This document shows positions 10,328 to 19,374 of a stretch of DNA of 33,246 nt, one piece after another (position 1 is the first letter of the stretch; each line of letters starts with the position of its first letter). The notes under the pieces were generated by a model. It was given only the letters and a program-made list of their open reading frames with translations, made no database searches and was not told the origin of the DNA. The position numbers were made by a program, and so were the translations under genes. Origin of the DNA: Verrucomicrobiota bacterium (GTDB lineage Bacteria > Verrucomicrobiota > Verrucomicrobiia > Limisphaerales > JAJOIW01); contig JAJOIW010000030.1 of assembly GCA_021209225.1 (NCBI GenBank), positions 1 to 33,246 on the forward strand, given 5' to 3'.

Positions 10328-11308
10328 AATGTCCGACATGGAAGGTTTCTCAGGAGGCTGCTTTGGTGGCATTACTGGGTATCGTCATGCTGACTGGGGT
10401 TTTATTAATTCCCGGGTTTGCTGAATGGAGGACGCAGATGTTTCTTTCCCGTCAGGTATGGGAGATCGCGTGGATTTCCATACCCATGACGTGCATCATC
10501 CTCACCGGGGGAATTGATCTCTCCGTTGGATCCATCATGGGATTGAGTGCAACCAGCTTCGGGTTGACTTTTCAGAAAACCCAGAACCTCACATTGGCCT
10601 GCCTGGCTTCTTTGCTCACCGGGCTCTTTTGTGGTGCAGTCAATGGATTATTCATCGCCCGGTGGAAACTTCATCCATTGATTGTGACCCTGGCGACATT
10701 TGCCACATTCCGCGGGATAGCCGAAGGTGTGAGTCAAGGCCGGTCCTTTTCAGGATTTCCGGATATATTTTTCTGGTTTGGTCGTGGAAATATTGCAGGC
10801 ATCCCACCGGCAGGCGTGGGATACATCATACTGACTGGAATTGCATTGCTGGTGCTTCATCGGTTTTATGTGGGTAAAAATTTATATGCGATTGGTTTGA
10901 ACAGAGTGGCATCAGGATTTTCCGGGGTCCCGGTCAGAATGACGGAATTTTTTTTTATATATGGGATCCGGACTGGTATCCGGGGCGGCAACAATCATCT
11001 ATATTTCCAGGTTCAATACTGCCAAGGCGGATGCAGGGATGGGGATTGAGCTGGATGTGATTACGGCGGTTGTTGTGGGTGGGACCTCCATATTCGGAGG
11101 AAGGGGAACGCTGATAGGAACGGTATTGGGGGTGATGCTCATTCATGAGACAAAAATGCTTGTGGGGAGATACTGGCAGGTGGAGGAACTGAAAACAATT
11201 CTGGTGGGATTCATGTTGATTGGGACAGTTTTATGCCATCGTTTTTTTGCCCTGCGCCCGGTTCGCTCCAGACAGGCGGCCGGCACATCCATCATCAGGA
11301 CACCATAA
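10324..11308 (+). CDS. Sugar ABC transporter permease 2 (RbsC/RhaQ-like), frameshift near 10949-10957
   Basis: MKCPTWKVSQEAALVALLGIVM...IPMTCIILTGGIDLSVGSIMGLSA...LIVTLATFATFRGIAEG; frame shifts at a T8 tract and continues MGSGLVSGAATIIYISRFNTAKADAGMGIELDVITAVVVGGTSIFGGRGTLIGTVLG. Confidence 0.9.
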
Positions 11309-11311
11309 TTT

Positions 11312-12546
11312 ATGAGACTCATCAGTTTATTCGGGATAGTTGTATTTATCTGCCTCGCATGGGGGCTCTCAGATAATCGTCGCAGATTCCCATGGCGGTG
11401 TGTTTTAAGCGGATTGGGACTTCAGATCGTTTTTGCATTGTTTATATTAAAATCCGCACCGGGACTGGCAATATTTGAAGGGGCACGCGAATTATCGGCA
11501 AAGGTTCTTGGATTTGCCAATGATGGAGCCGCGATGGTACTTGGGCCATTGGCCAATCCCGAATTGTTGGGGCAGGTATTTGGTGCTGAGAGGGGATTTA
11601 TTCTGGCGGTATCTATTTTTTCCACCATTGTATTTGTGTCAGCCATTTCATCATTGCTTTTTCATTGGGGCATATTGCAGCGCGTTGTCCAGGGACTGGC
11701 ATGGGTGATGAAGAGCACGATGCGCAGCAGTGGGAGTGAAAGCCTTGCGGCTGCAGCGAATATATTCATGGGTCAGACCGAGGCCCCTCTGGTGGTGAAA
11801 CCATATCTCAGCAAAATGACCCGGAGTGAGCTGATGTCACTTATGACGGGAGGCATGGCCACCATCGCTGGATCCGTTCTCGCCGTTTATGTTTCACTGG
11901 GAATGGATGCTGGCCACCTGATTACCGCATCTGTTTTAAGTGCACCTGGAGCACTGATGATGGCCAAGATATTCACTCCGGAAACGGACCTCAGTGAAAC
12001 GCCGCGGGGGCGCAGGTGGCAAGGGAACGAACCGCCATCAACAGTATCGATGCTTTATGCCTTGGGGCACGCGATGGGATCATGCTCACATTGAATGTGC
12101 TCGCCATGCTGGTGGCATTTGTAGCCACGATCGGATTATTCAACTTTATTCTTGCGGCACTGACATCGCTGTTTTGGAGTGATGGACTGACTGTCCAGAA
12201 TATTTTCGCATGGACCCAAGTTCCCTTTGCCTGGCTGATGGGGATTCCGGCTGAGGAATGTTCAGTCATTTCCAAAGCGCTGGGCGATCGGATTGTGTTT
12301 AATGAATTTCTGGGATATCAGGCACTGACCACCATGGAGGAGGGTCTATCAGATCGAGGCAGAACTCTTGCAGCGTATGCCTTGTGCGGCTTTGCAAATT
12401 TTGGCAGTATCGCCATACAAATCGGAGGCATAAGCCAATTGGCGCCGGATCGTCGGGTGGATCTTGCCAGATTGGGGTTGCGATCCATGGTGGCGGGGCT
12501 TCTGACCTGTTATTTGACCGCCGCCATTGTCGGAATCATTCTCTGA
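11312..12546 (+). CDS. nupC: Concentrative nucleoside transporter (NupC/CNT family), frameshift near 12005-12012
   Basis: RRFPWRCVLSGLGLQIVFALFILKSAPG...FANDGAAMVLGP...ISTIVFVSAISSLLFHWGILQRVVQGLAWVMKSTMRSSGSESLAAAANIFMGQTEAPLVVKPYLSKMTRSELMSLMTGGMATIAGSVLAVY, then in another frame DGIMLTLNVLAMLVAFVA...WLMGIPAEECSVISKALGDRIVFNEFLGY...LCGFANFGSIAIQIGGISQLAPDRR. All are classic CNT motifs. Confidence 0.93.
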
Positions 12547-12573
12547 AAATCATTTTATCAATCCATACATAAC

Positions 12574-13463
12574 ATGAATATCCTGGTCAAAATTGGGCTT
12601 TATCTGGCTGTTGTTGGGGTCACCGCGTTTTTTGCCTGGATGGGTTATCAGGAATCCCAGGCGATCCTGGCCCAGCCAAACCGCTTTGACAGCGAATTAA
12701 CATCCGTGCAGGGAGGACCCGCACGCGATGCGCAAAGCCTGATGGGAAAGGCCAGGATTCCAGTTCAGTGGTCTCCACAAACACTCCGGTGGGGGATGCA
12801 TCCCTGAATGACGGGAAGTCTGCCAGTGAGGCATCTGGAAATATCAACCCGGCAGGCAGCAAACGAACGGGCAGCCAATCAAAAATGATTCAATGGTTTT
12901 TGCTGGCGGCTGTAGGGCTTATCGCCACCGCATTTCTGATTGCCCGGGATGTGGCGGTGTTTTCAGCGGAAAAAGCTGTGGAGTTTGTGTATAATCTGGA
13001 GGGCGAAACCACTAAAAGTGAAAGTTATGAAGCGGCCGAGCAAGCCTGTTCGGAGGGAAGGTATCTGGATGCTATTGAGCTGATGAAGGCCTATTTCGCG
13101 GCCAACCCCCGGGATGTTTTTGCGGCACGGCGGGTGGCTGAGATATATGAAAAGGATCTTCAGAATTTTTCAGCGGCGGCTATGGAGTATGAGGATATTC
13201 TTCGTTTGCCACTTCCGGCTGTTCGTTGGAGCTGGATGGCCATTCACCTGTGCAATATCTACACAGGAAAACTGAACAACCAGGACAGGGCATTGGAACT
13301 TCTGCAGCAGATTGTCATCGAGCATCCCCAAACCCCGGCCGGGAAAAAAGCCCGGGAAAGATTGGAGATGCTCGGATATGAAATTGAAATTGTGGATGAG
13401 CCGGATGCGGCCCCGGAACCTGGCTCAGGCGCCATGCCGAAAGGTTTTAAACCGCGATCCTGA
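12574..13463 (+). CDS. Membrane-anchored TPR-like tetratricopeptide protein (frameshift near 12745-12755)
   Basis: N-terminal TM (MNILVKIGLYLAVVGVTAFFAWMGYQES) and a second TM (QWFLLAAVGLIATAFLIARDV), then TPR-like helices (AAEQACSEGRYLDAIELMKAYFAANPRDVFAARRVAEIYEK...ALELLQQIVIEHPQTPAGKKARERLEML). The two ORFs join by a one-base shift. Confidence 0.6.
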
Positions 13464-13490
13464 GCCCCCCAATGGATTGGAATATCAGCC

Positions 13491-14929
13491 GTGATTCAGA
13501 TCAATAAACTGCTGGAGTCCTTCATAACCGGGATGATTTTTCTGCTCCCGCTGTCTGGCCGGACCTCTGATCCAAGTTGGGATCAGTTCCGTGGGCCGAA
13601 TGGGAATGGAGTCAGCGAAGAGTGCAGAATACCTGAACATTTGTCCAATAGGACTCCAGCCTGGAGAATCGCATCGGGATCAGGTCATTCGTCCCCATGT
13701 CTCTTTGGGAATTGCCTGATTCTGACCTCCTTTGAATCGAACCGCTGGCACGTCCGGAGCTATCAGCAGGCAACAGGTCAGGTATTGTGGGATTGGTCCG
13801 TCGAAGCCCGCGAAGTGGAGCGGGGTCACCGCAACGGGAGTCCAGCTGCCAGTTCAGTCGCTATAGGAGAGGATGGTGAACTGGTGGCGTACTCGGGAGC
13901 CTTCGGGTTGAGTCTGCCTATCTCCCGGGGGGGGAGTTACTTTGGGCTCTGCCACTGCCAACACCTGTCACACAGCATGGAGCCGGGACCTCACCGGTGC
14001 TGGCTGGCGATCGTCTCATTCTTTGCCTCGACCAGGACATCCATTCTTATATTCTCTGTGTGAACCGGCATACCGGGCACGAAATATGGAGGAAGAGTCG
14101 GCCAGGATTCCGGCGTGGATTCTCCACACCACTGGTGTTGAATCACCGGAACCAGCCTATGGGAGTTCTGGTCGCGGGCACATTGCGCGCGGTCTGCTAC
14201 GACCTGATTGATGGAACTGAGAAATGGTCTGTTTCCGGACTGCCAAACGAACTGTGCGCGACCCCGGTTCTCGCGAACAATAAAATTTTCATCTCTGGAT
14301 GGACAGCGGGGGCAGGGGTCTCCAGATTGCCGGATTTCTCTGAACTTCTCCAGATCGGAGATGCCAATCACGACGGGGTGCTTTCCCGGGAAGAAGCGCC
14401 AGCGGGAAGTCCAGCTCAAATGCATTTTCCCTATGTGGATGCTGATAAAGACGGCGAGATCACCGCTGGAGAGTATGAATCCCTGATAGAGATATTCCGC
14501 AAATCTGAAAATGCATTACTGGCGGTCGAATGGGATGGGGAGGAGAAAAAGGCTTCCCCCCGCATTGCATGGAAACAGCAGCGCGGACTTCCCTATGTTC
14601 CATCCCCGCTTGCCTACCGGGACCACCTGTACCTGGTCAGGAATGGAGGAATGGTCAGTTGTTTTCAGCAATTGGATGGCACCATTGAATATCTCCAGGA
14701 AAGACTGGGGACAGTTGGAGATTACTATGCTTCGCCCGTAGCTGGAGATGGGAAAATTCTCTTCTGTTCTCAATCCGGAGTCGTGACCACGATTGAAGCG
14801 GGCGGTGATTTTCGGGTATTGGATACCTGGGATACGGGTGAACCCATCTATGCCACACCCGCTCTGAGCCGGGAGTTTATCTTTGTGAGAACGAACCAAT
14901 CCTTGATGGCCATCCCCCTTGATCAATGA
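13491..14929 (+). CDS. PQQ-like beta-propeller protein with EF-hand pair (frameshift near 13908-13912)
   Basis: WDQFRGPNGNGVSEE...TPAWRIASGSGHSSPCLFGN; joined frame ESAYLPGGELLWALPLPTPVTQHGAGTSPVLAGDRLILCLDQD...; EF-hands DANHDGVLSREEAP and DADKDGEITAGEYESL. Confidence 0.85.
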
Positions 14930-14992
14930 TTTACGTTAAGCGGGCGGAAGTGGATATGCCCTTTCCCGCGGGATACGTTCAGATCAGCCCGG

Positions 14993-15020
14993 AGACAGGT
15001 GGATAAGGTTTCTGTCTTTT
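14993..15020 (+). terminator. Weak candidate terminator downstream of PQQ gene
   Basis: AGACAG-gtggataaggttt-CTGTCT followed by TTT. Confidence 0.3.
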
Positions 15021-15714
15021 ATGGTTGGCTGGTTTCCAGTCCAGCTTTTTCCCATCCGGAATACCCGCCATCCAGGTGGTAAATTTTTTCAAAGCCCAAC
15101 GACTTGAAAACCGTCAGCGCTTGCGTGCTGCGCCCGCCGGACTGGCAGTGAATCAAATACTTTTTATCGCGGGACAGCTTTTTCAGGTTGTCTGAGAATT
15201 CGCTGGCACGGAAATCAATATTGATCGCAGCTGGGATCATTCCTTTGGCGACCTCCCCTGGAGTGCGGAGGTCCAGAACAACCACGTCGGGATTCTCCAC
15301 CAACAGCGTCGCCGCCTGGGTGGCGTCCACATGAATTTCCTCCATCGCTTTTTTCGCCTGGCTCACCAGATTGCTGGTTGTTTCAGCGACTGACTGTTGG
15401 ACAGAACTGAGGTCTTCAACTGGGCGGGAATTGCCGGCTGGCATGGGGGGAACCGGCAGTATCCCAGGTTTTTGCGCTGATTCCGCCATGGTCTGGCTGG
15501 ATGGGGCGGCCTGATTCAATGCCGGGGCAGGGGTGGATGATGTCACTGCCTCGACGGACACTTCATTCGTACTTGTCCCCAGCTCATTTCCAGCTGATGA
15601 ATCAGTGTTTTTGCTGCAAGCACTTCCAACAATCAGAGTAGTTGTCAGGCTGAGCCCAAGGATTATGTTTTTCCCATTTATATTCATCACTTCAGATATT
15701 TTCGTCTTCATCAT
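15019..15714 (-). CDS. Rhodanese-domain lipoprotein
   Basis: In ORF 15019..15837(-); start within MMKTKISEVMNINGKNIILGLSLTTTLIVGSACSK (lipobox); rhodanese domain VVVLDLRTPGEVAKGMIPAAINIDF...YLIHCQSGGRSTQALTVFKSLGFEKIYHLDGGYSGWEKAGL with active-site Cys in CQSGGRS. Confidence 0.88.
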   Translation of the reverse strand: MMKTKISEVMNINGKNIILGLSLTTTLIVGSACSKNTDSSAGNELGTSTNEVSVEAVTSSTPAPALNQAAPSSQTMAESAQKPGILPVPPMPAGNSRPVEDLSSVQQSVAETTSNLVSQAKKAMEEIHVDATQAATLLVENPDVVVLDLRTPGEVAKGMIPAAINIDFRASEFSDNLKKLSRDKKYLIHCQSGGRSTQALTVFKSLGFEKIYHLDGGYSGWEKAGLETSQP

Positions 15715-16053
15715 GCGATGAGTTTTCGGGGTGTAAAGCATGTTTGCTGGGAACCCGGCAATTTTCAGCGCATCTTCAATGATTTTGAGCAGAAGGATTG
15801 TGCGGTGTGGCACCTCTGTGCAGGTTATCAGTCGCACTGGCGGGGTGATTTTCCAGGTCTCTCATCTCTGGATTCGGGATAACCACATGAACTGTGTCCC
15901 TTTCAATGCATCGGACCTGTTGGAAATCGAATCGGGAGCAGCCAATTTTCCCTGCACCTCCGGAACCTCCACCCCACCACCGCTTTCCTGCCCGAATACA
16001 TCCATGCCACCACCGGGCCGCGAAATAAAATTCCAAACATCCCCAGAATAAAC

Positions 16054-16097
16054 AAAAAAACACCTGCGGCCGTCCATTCTGCCAGGTGTCATTTTTT
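16054..16097. terminator. Bidirectional-looking Rho-independent terminator
   Basis: A7 - ACACCTG - 16-nt loop - CAGGTGT - catttttt; A-tract on one side and T-tract on the other. Confidence 0.5.
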
Positions 16098-16260
16098 ATG
16101 TCCTCCGTTCTCCATTGATCCGTCTGGAGAGATTTTTGTGAGGTTTTGGCGACAGAATGAGCACGAATGCCACGGATGGATTTCCCACCCTGAATCCAGG
16201 ATGCGAATTTTACAGGAAATTCATTGGCTTAAGGCTTTGGTTTGTTGTTTATTGGTTCAT

Positions 16261-16305
16261 GCCTGCGCTGGATTGTCCGACATGTGTCCGGATTTCAGCG
16301 CAGGC
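16261..16305. promoter_or_regulatory. Strong inverted repeat / RNA hairpin upstream of pilB
   Basis: GCCTGCGCTG (16261-16270) and CAGCGCAGGC (16296-16305), perfect 10-bp arms, 25-nt loop with inner TCCG/CGGA pairing; no T-tract on the + strand. Confidence 0.5.
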
Positions 16306-16422
16306 AAAAAGATCAGGAAACAGCTGGGTTTGACATTGGCTTTTGAACCGATATGATCCTCGCCGTTTCCATGCCTGACCAGGCCGTTTGAACGAAGACA
16401 GCCCAACAGAAATCAAGTTACC

Positions 16423-18138
16423 GTGGCTAGCTCTGACGATTATCTATTAGAAAATTTGGTCGAGCTGGGATTTGTGACCCAACAACAGGTCGAAAATGCC
16501 CAACTCGATGCGGACTCCACCGGCGATGGTGTCGTCGACACACTCGTTAAAAGCGACGTGTTGCGCACACTCGACCTTGCACATGCCAAAGCGGCCTACT
16601 TCGGAAAGGAGTATGTCAACTTAGGTGAACTGAGACTGAGCGATGAAGTGATTGCTTCGGTGCCCAGACACCTGGCAAAAAAATACCGGGCAGTGCCAGT
16701 CTTTGCAACAGAAGGGGAAATTACGGTGGCCATTGCTGATCCGTCGGATCTTGAGGCTATTGATGGCCTGGAGCAGAGTCTGAACGCCGTCGTCAACGTC
16801 AATATCGCCACGGAGCAGGACATCGAAGAAAGCCTCAACCGGTATTACGAGTCCAACGACGAAGGGGTTGCCAAAATGATTCAGGACATCACTGAAGGCA
16901 ACGTTGGTGAGATGACCCTGTCTGACATTGGCAATCTGGCAGATGATGGCGGGGAACTGGATGCCGATACTCCGATCATACGCCTGGTCAGCCAGATTAT
17001 ACTGGACGCTTACAAGATTGGCGCCTCGGATATTCACCTGGAACCAATGGAACATGAGTTCCGCATCCGATACCGCATTGACGGGGTGTGCATGGCGCAG
17101 CCCAGCCCTCCGAGACGTCTTTTTCCCCCTATCATCAGCCGCCTTAAAATCATGGCGAAGATGAAGATCGACGAGAAACGGATTCCCCAGGATGGTCGTA
17201 TTCAGACGCCTGTGGCCGGTGGGAAAACCATCGATCTCCGTGTCAGCTGCCTTCCCACCTCCCACGGTGAAAGTATCGTCATGCGTATCCTCGACAAAGA
17301 GGGACTGAAGCTCGGCCTGGCTGAACTGGGATTTTTTGCGGATGACCAGTTGACTTTTGAGCGTTTGATCAGTCTGCCGGATGGCATTCTGCTTGTGACC
17401 GGTCCAACGGGATCAGGAAAAACCACCACACTTTACTCCTGCCTGAACTTCATCAACAAACCCGACAGAAAAATTATCACCGTTGAGGATCCGGTGGAAT
17501 ATCAGCTTGCTGGAATCAACCAGGTCCAAGTCAATAATGATATCAAGTTCACATTCTCTGCGGCGTTGAGAGCCATGTTGCGACAAGCCCCGAACATCAT
17601 TATGCTCGGGGAGATCCGGGATTTGGAAACCGCATCTATTGCTATGCAGGCATCCATCACGGGCCACCTGGTTTTCTCCACACTGCACACGAATGATGCT
17701 CCCAGTGCCGTGACCCGACTTGTCGACATGGGGATCAAGCCGTTCCTGGTGGCTTCCGCGGCTCGAGGCCTCATGGCGCAACGACTGGTGCGGAAAGTCT
17801 GCAAAAGTTGTGCAGAAAAATCTCTTCCACCCAAGGAGGATCTGGAAATGCTCGGTATCAATTTGGATGAAATCGAAAATGCCAACTTCACACACGGCAA
17901 AGGCTGCTCGGTCTGCAATAAAACCGGTTACAAAGGTCGATTCGGTCTTTTCGAGGTTTTTGTTCTCAATGACGACTCCAGGCGCCTGATTTTCCGGAAT
18001 GCAACCGCCAACGAATTGCGCGCCCACGCCAGAGCAATTGGAATGCGGACACTCCGGGAGGACGGCATCAGAAAGGCCATAGCAGGCGCAACGACCACAC
18101 GTGCCGTCATCCGCGCTACCGCCACCGACTCCCACTGA
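16423..18138 (+). CDS. pilB: Type IV pilus/type II secretion assembly ATPase, PilB/GspE family (copy 1)
   Basis: Intact 571 aa from GTG. MshE/GspE N-domain, DIHLEPMEHEFRIRYRIDGV, DEKRIPQDGRI, Walker A GPTGSGKTTTLYS, EDPVEYQ, LGEIRDLETASIAMQASITGHLVFSTLHTNDA, CxxC zinc motif CKSC...CSVC. Confidence 0.95.
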   Translation: MASSDDYLLENLVELGFVTQQQVENAQLDADSTGDGVVDTLVKSDVLRTLDLAHAKAAYFGKEYVNLGELRLSDEVIASVPRHLAKKYRAVPVFATEGEITVAIADPSDLEAIDGLEQSLNAVVNVNIATEQDIEESLNRYYESNDEGVAKMIQDITEGNVGEMTLSDIGNLADDGGELDADTPIIRLVSQIILDAYKIGASDIHLEPMEHEFRIRYRIDGVCMAQPSPPRRLFPPIISRLKIMAKMKIDEKRIPQDGRIQTPVAGGKTIDLRVSCLPTSHGESIVMRILDKEGLKLGLAELGFFADDQLTFERLISLPDGILLVTGPTGSGKTTTLYSCLNFINKPDRKIITVEDPVEYQLAGINQVQVNNDIKFTFSAALRAMLRQAPNIIMLGEIRDLETASIAMQASITGHLVFSTLHTNDAPSAVTRLVDMGIKPFLVASAARGLMAQRLVRKVCKSCAEKSLPPKEDLEMLGINLDEIENANFTHGKGCSVCNKTGYKGRFGLFEVFVLNDDSRRLIFRNATANELRAHARAIGMRTLREDGIRKAIAGATTTRAVIRATATDSH

Positions 18139-18205
18139 TAAAAAAAGCTGTCGTCGCAATTTATCACTTTTTGACTTCAATAATCAGCATATAGAATAAA
18201 CGAGT

Positions 18206-19306
18206 ATGGGTTACCAAATGTCCGATTTATTGCACCTGATGGTTACGCAAGGTGCTGCCGATCTCCACCTTCGGGTCAACATTCCACCTGTTATCCGAGT
18301 TCATGGCACGTTGGTCAAAGTGGATGGTCCTCAATTGACTGATGAAACCTGCGAAGACTTGGTTCGCAGCATAGCATCAGAGGACCACATCCGTCAGGTT
18401 CGCGAAAAAGGAGGCGCCGACTTCGGTTTCGCCTTCGGGACCATGGCACGATTCCGGGTGAGTGTTTTCAAGGAGCGTGGTCACTACGGTATGGTGTTGC
18501 GGCAGATACCATCAGAAATGTTGACCATGGAGAAAATTGGTCTTCCGCCGTCGGTCAAGGAGCTTTTATGGAAGCCAAGGGGCCTGGTTCTGGTCACCGG
18601 ACCAACCGGTTCCGGCAAATCGACAACCCTGGCATCCATGATCAATATCATCAACCAGGAACGGGATGACGCCCACATCATCACTATTGAGGACCCCATC
18701 GAATATTACCATGACCACAAGGAGGCGGTCATCACCCAGCGGGAGGTTCACGTGGATGTGCCGAGCTTTGCTGAAGCCTTGCGCCGGGCATTGCGTCAGG
18801 ATCCGGATGTCATTCTCGTGGGAGAGCTCCGGGATCTGGAAACCATTGAGGCGGCTATCACGGCTGCTGAAACCGGTCACCTCGTGTTCGGAACCCTCCA
18901 TACCACAGGCGCCGCCAAGACCATTGACCGGATAGTCAACGCATTTCCCACCAACCAGCAGGAACAGATCCGGATCCAGCTCTCCACGGTGACCCAGGCG
19001 ATCATCTCCCAGCTTCTGTTGAAACGCGTGGACAAGCCAGGCCGGGTTGCCATATTCGAGATCATGGTCAACACCCCGTCCATTGGGGCATTGATCCGCG
19101 ATAATAAAACTTTCCGTATCAACTCGGACATCCAAACCGGGGCAAAATATGGCATGATCACCCTGGATGGATTCCTGATTGAGAAATACAAGGAAGGCAA
19201 GATCTCCCAGGAGGATGTGATCACCAAGTCTCAGGACCCCACTTCAGTTATGGCAAAACTTCAGGAGCTTGAGGAAGAGCGTGCCCTCCAGGAGGCCGAA
19301 GGGTAA
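18206..19306 (+). CDS. pilT: Type IV pilus retraction ATPase PilT
   Basis: Intact 366 aa. [126 protein letters not shown]. Confidence 0.96.
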   Translation: MGYQMSDLLHLMVTQGAADLHLRVNIPPVIRVHGTLVKVDGPQLTDETCEDLVRSIASEDHIRQVREKGGADFGFAFGTMARFRVSVFKERGHYGMVLRQIPSEMLTMEKIGLPPSVKELLWKPRGLVLVTGPTGSGKSTTLASMINIINQERDDAHIITIEDPIEYYHDHKEAVITQREVHVDVPSFAEALRRALRQDPDVILVGELRDLETIEAAITAAETGHLVFGTLHTTGAAKTIDRIVNAFPTNQQEQIRIQLSTVTQAIISQLLLKRVDKPGRVAIFEIMVNTPSIGALIRDNKTFRINSDIQTGAKYGMITLDGFLIEKYKEGKISQEDVITKSQDPTSVMAKLQELEEERALQEAEG

Positions 19307-19374
19307 AAAACCCGGGAGATTTCACCATCCATTTCAGACCATCACTCAGAAACCCGAACCAGAAATTCACGACC

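Noticed and set aside
9337-14063. Programmed ribosomal frameshifting as explanation for the split genes
   Set aside because: Too many unrelated genes affected, shifts in different directions, and no shared slippery heptamer plus structure; single-base indels are simpler.
15740-16092. ORFs 15740..16051(+) and 15776..16063/15862..16092(-)
   Set aside because: No family pattern; overlapping on both strands in an intergenic interval between the rhodanese gene and a candidate terminator.
16621-18180. Long minus-strand ORFs opposite pilB (214 and 255 aa)
   Set aside because: Antisense shadow ORFs of a confidently identified ATPase gene.
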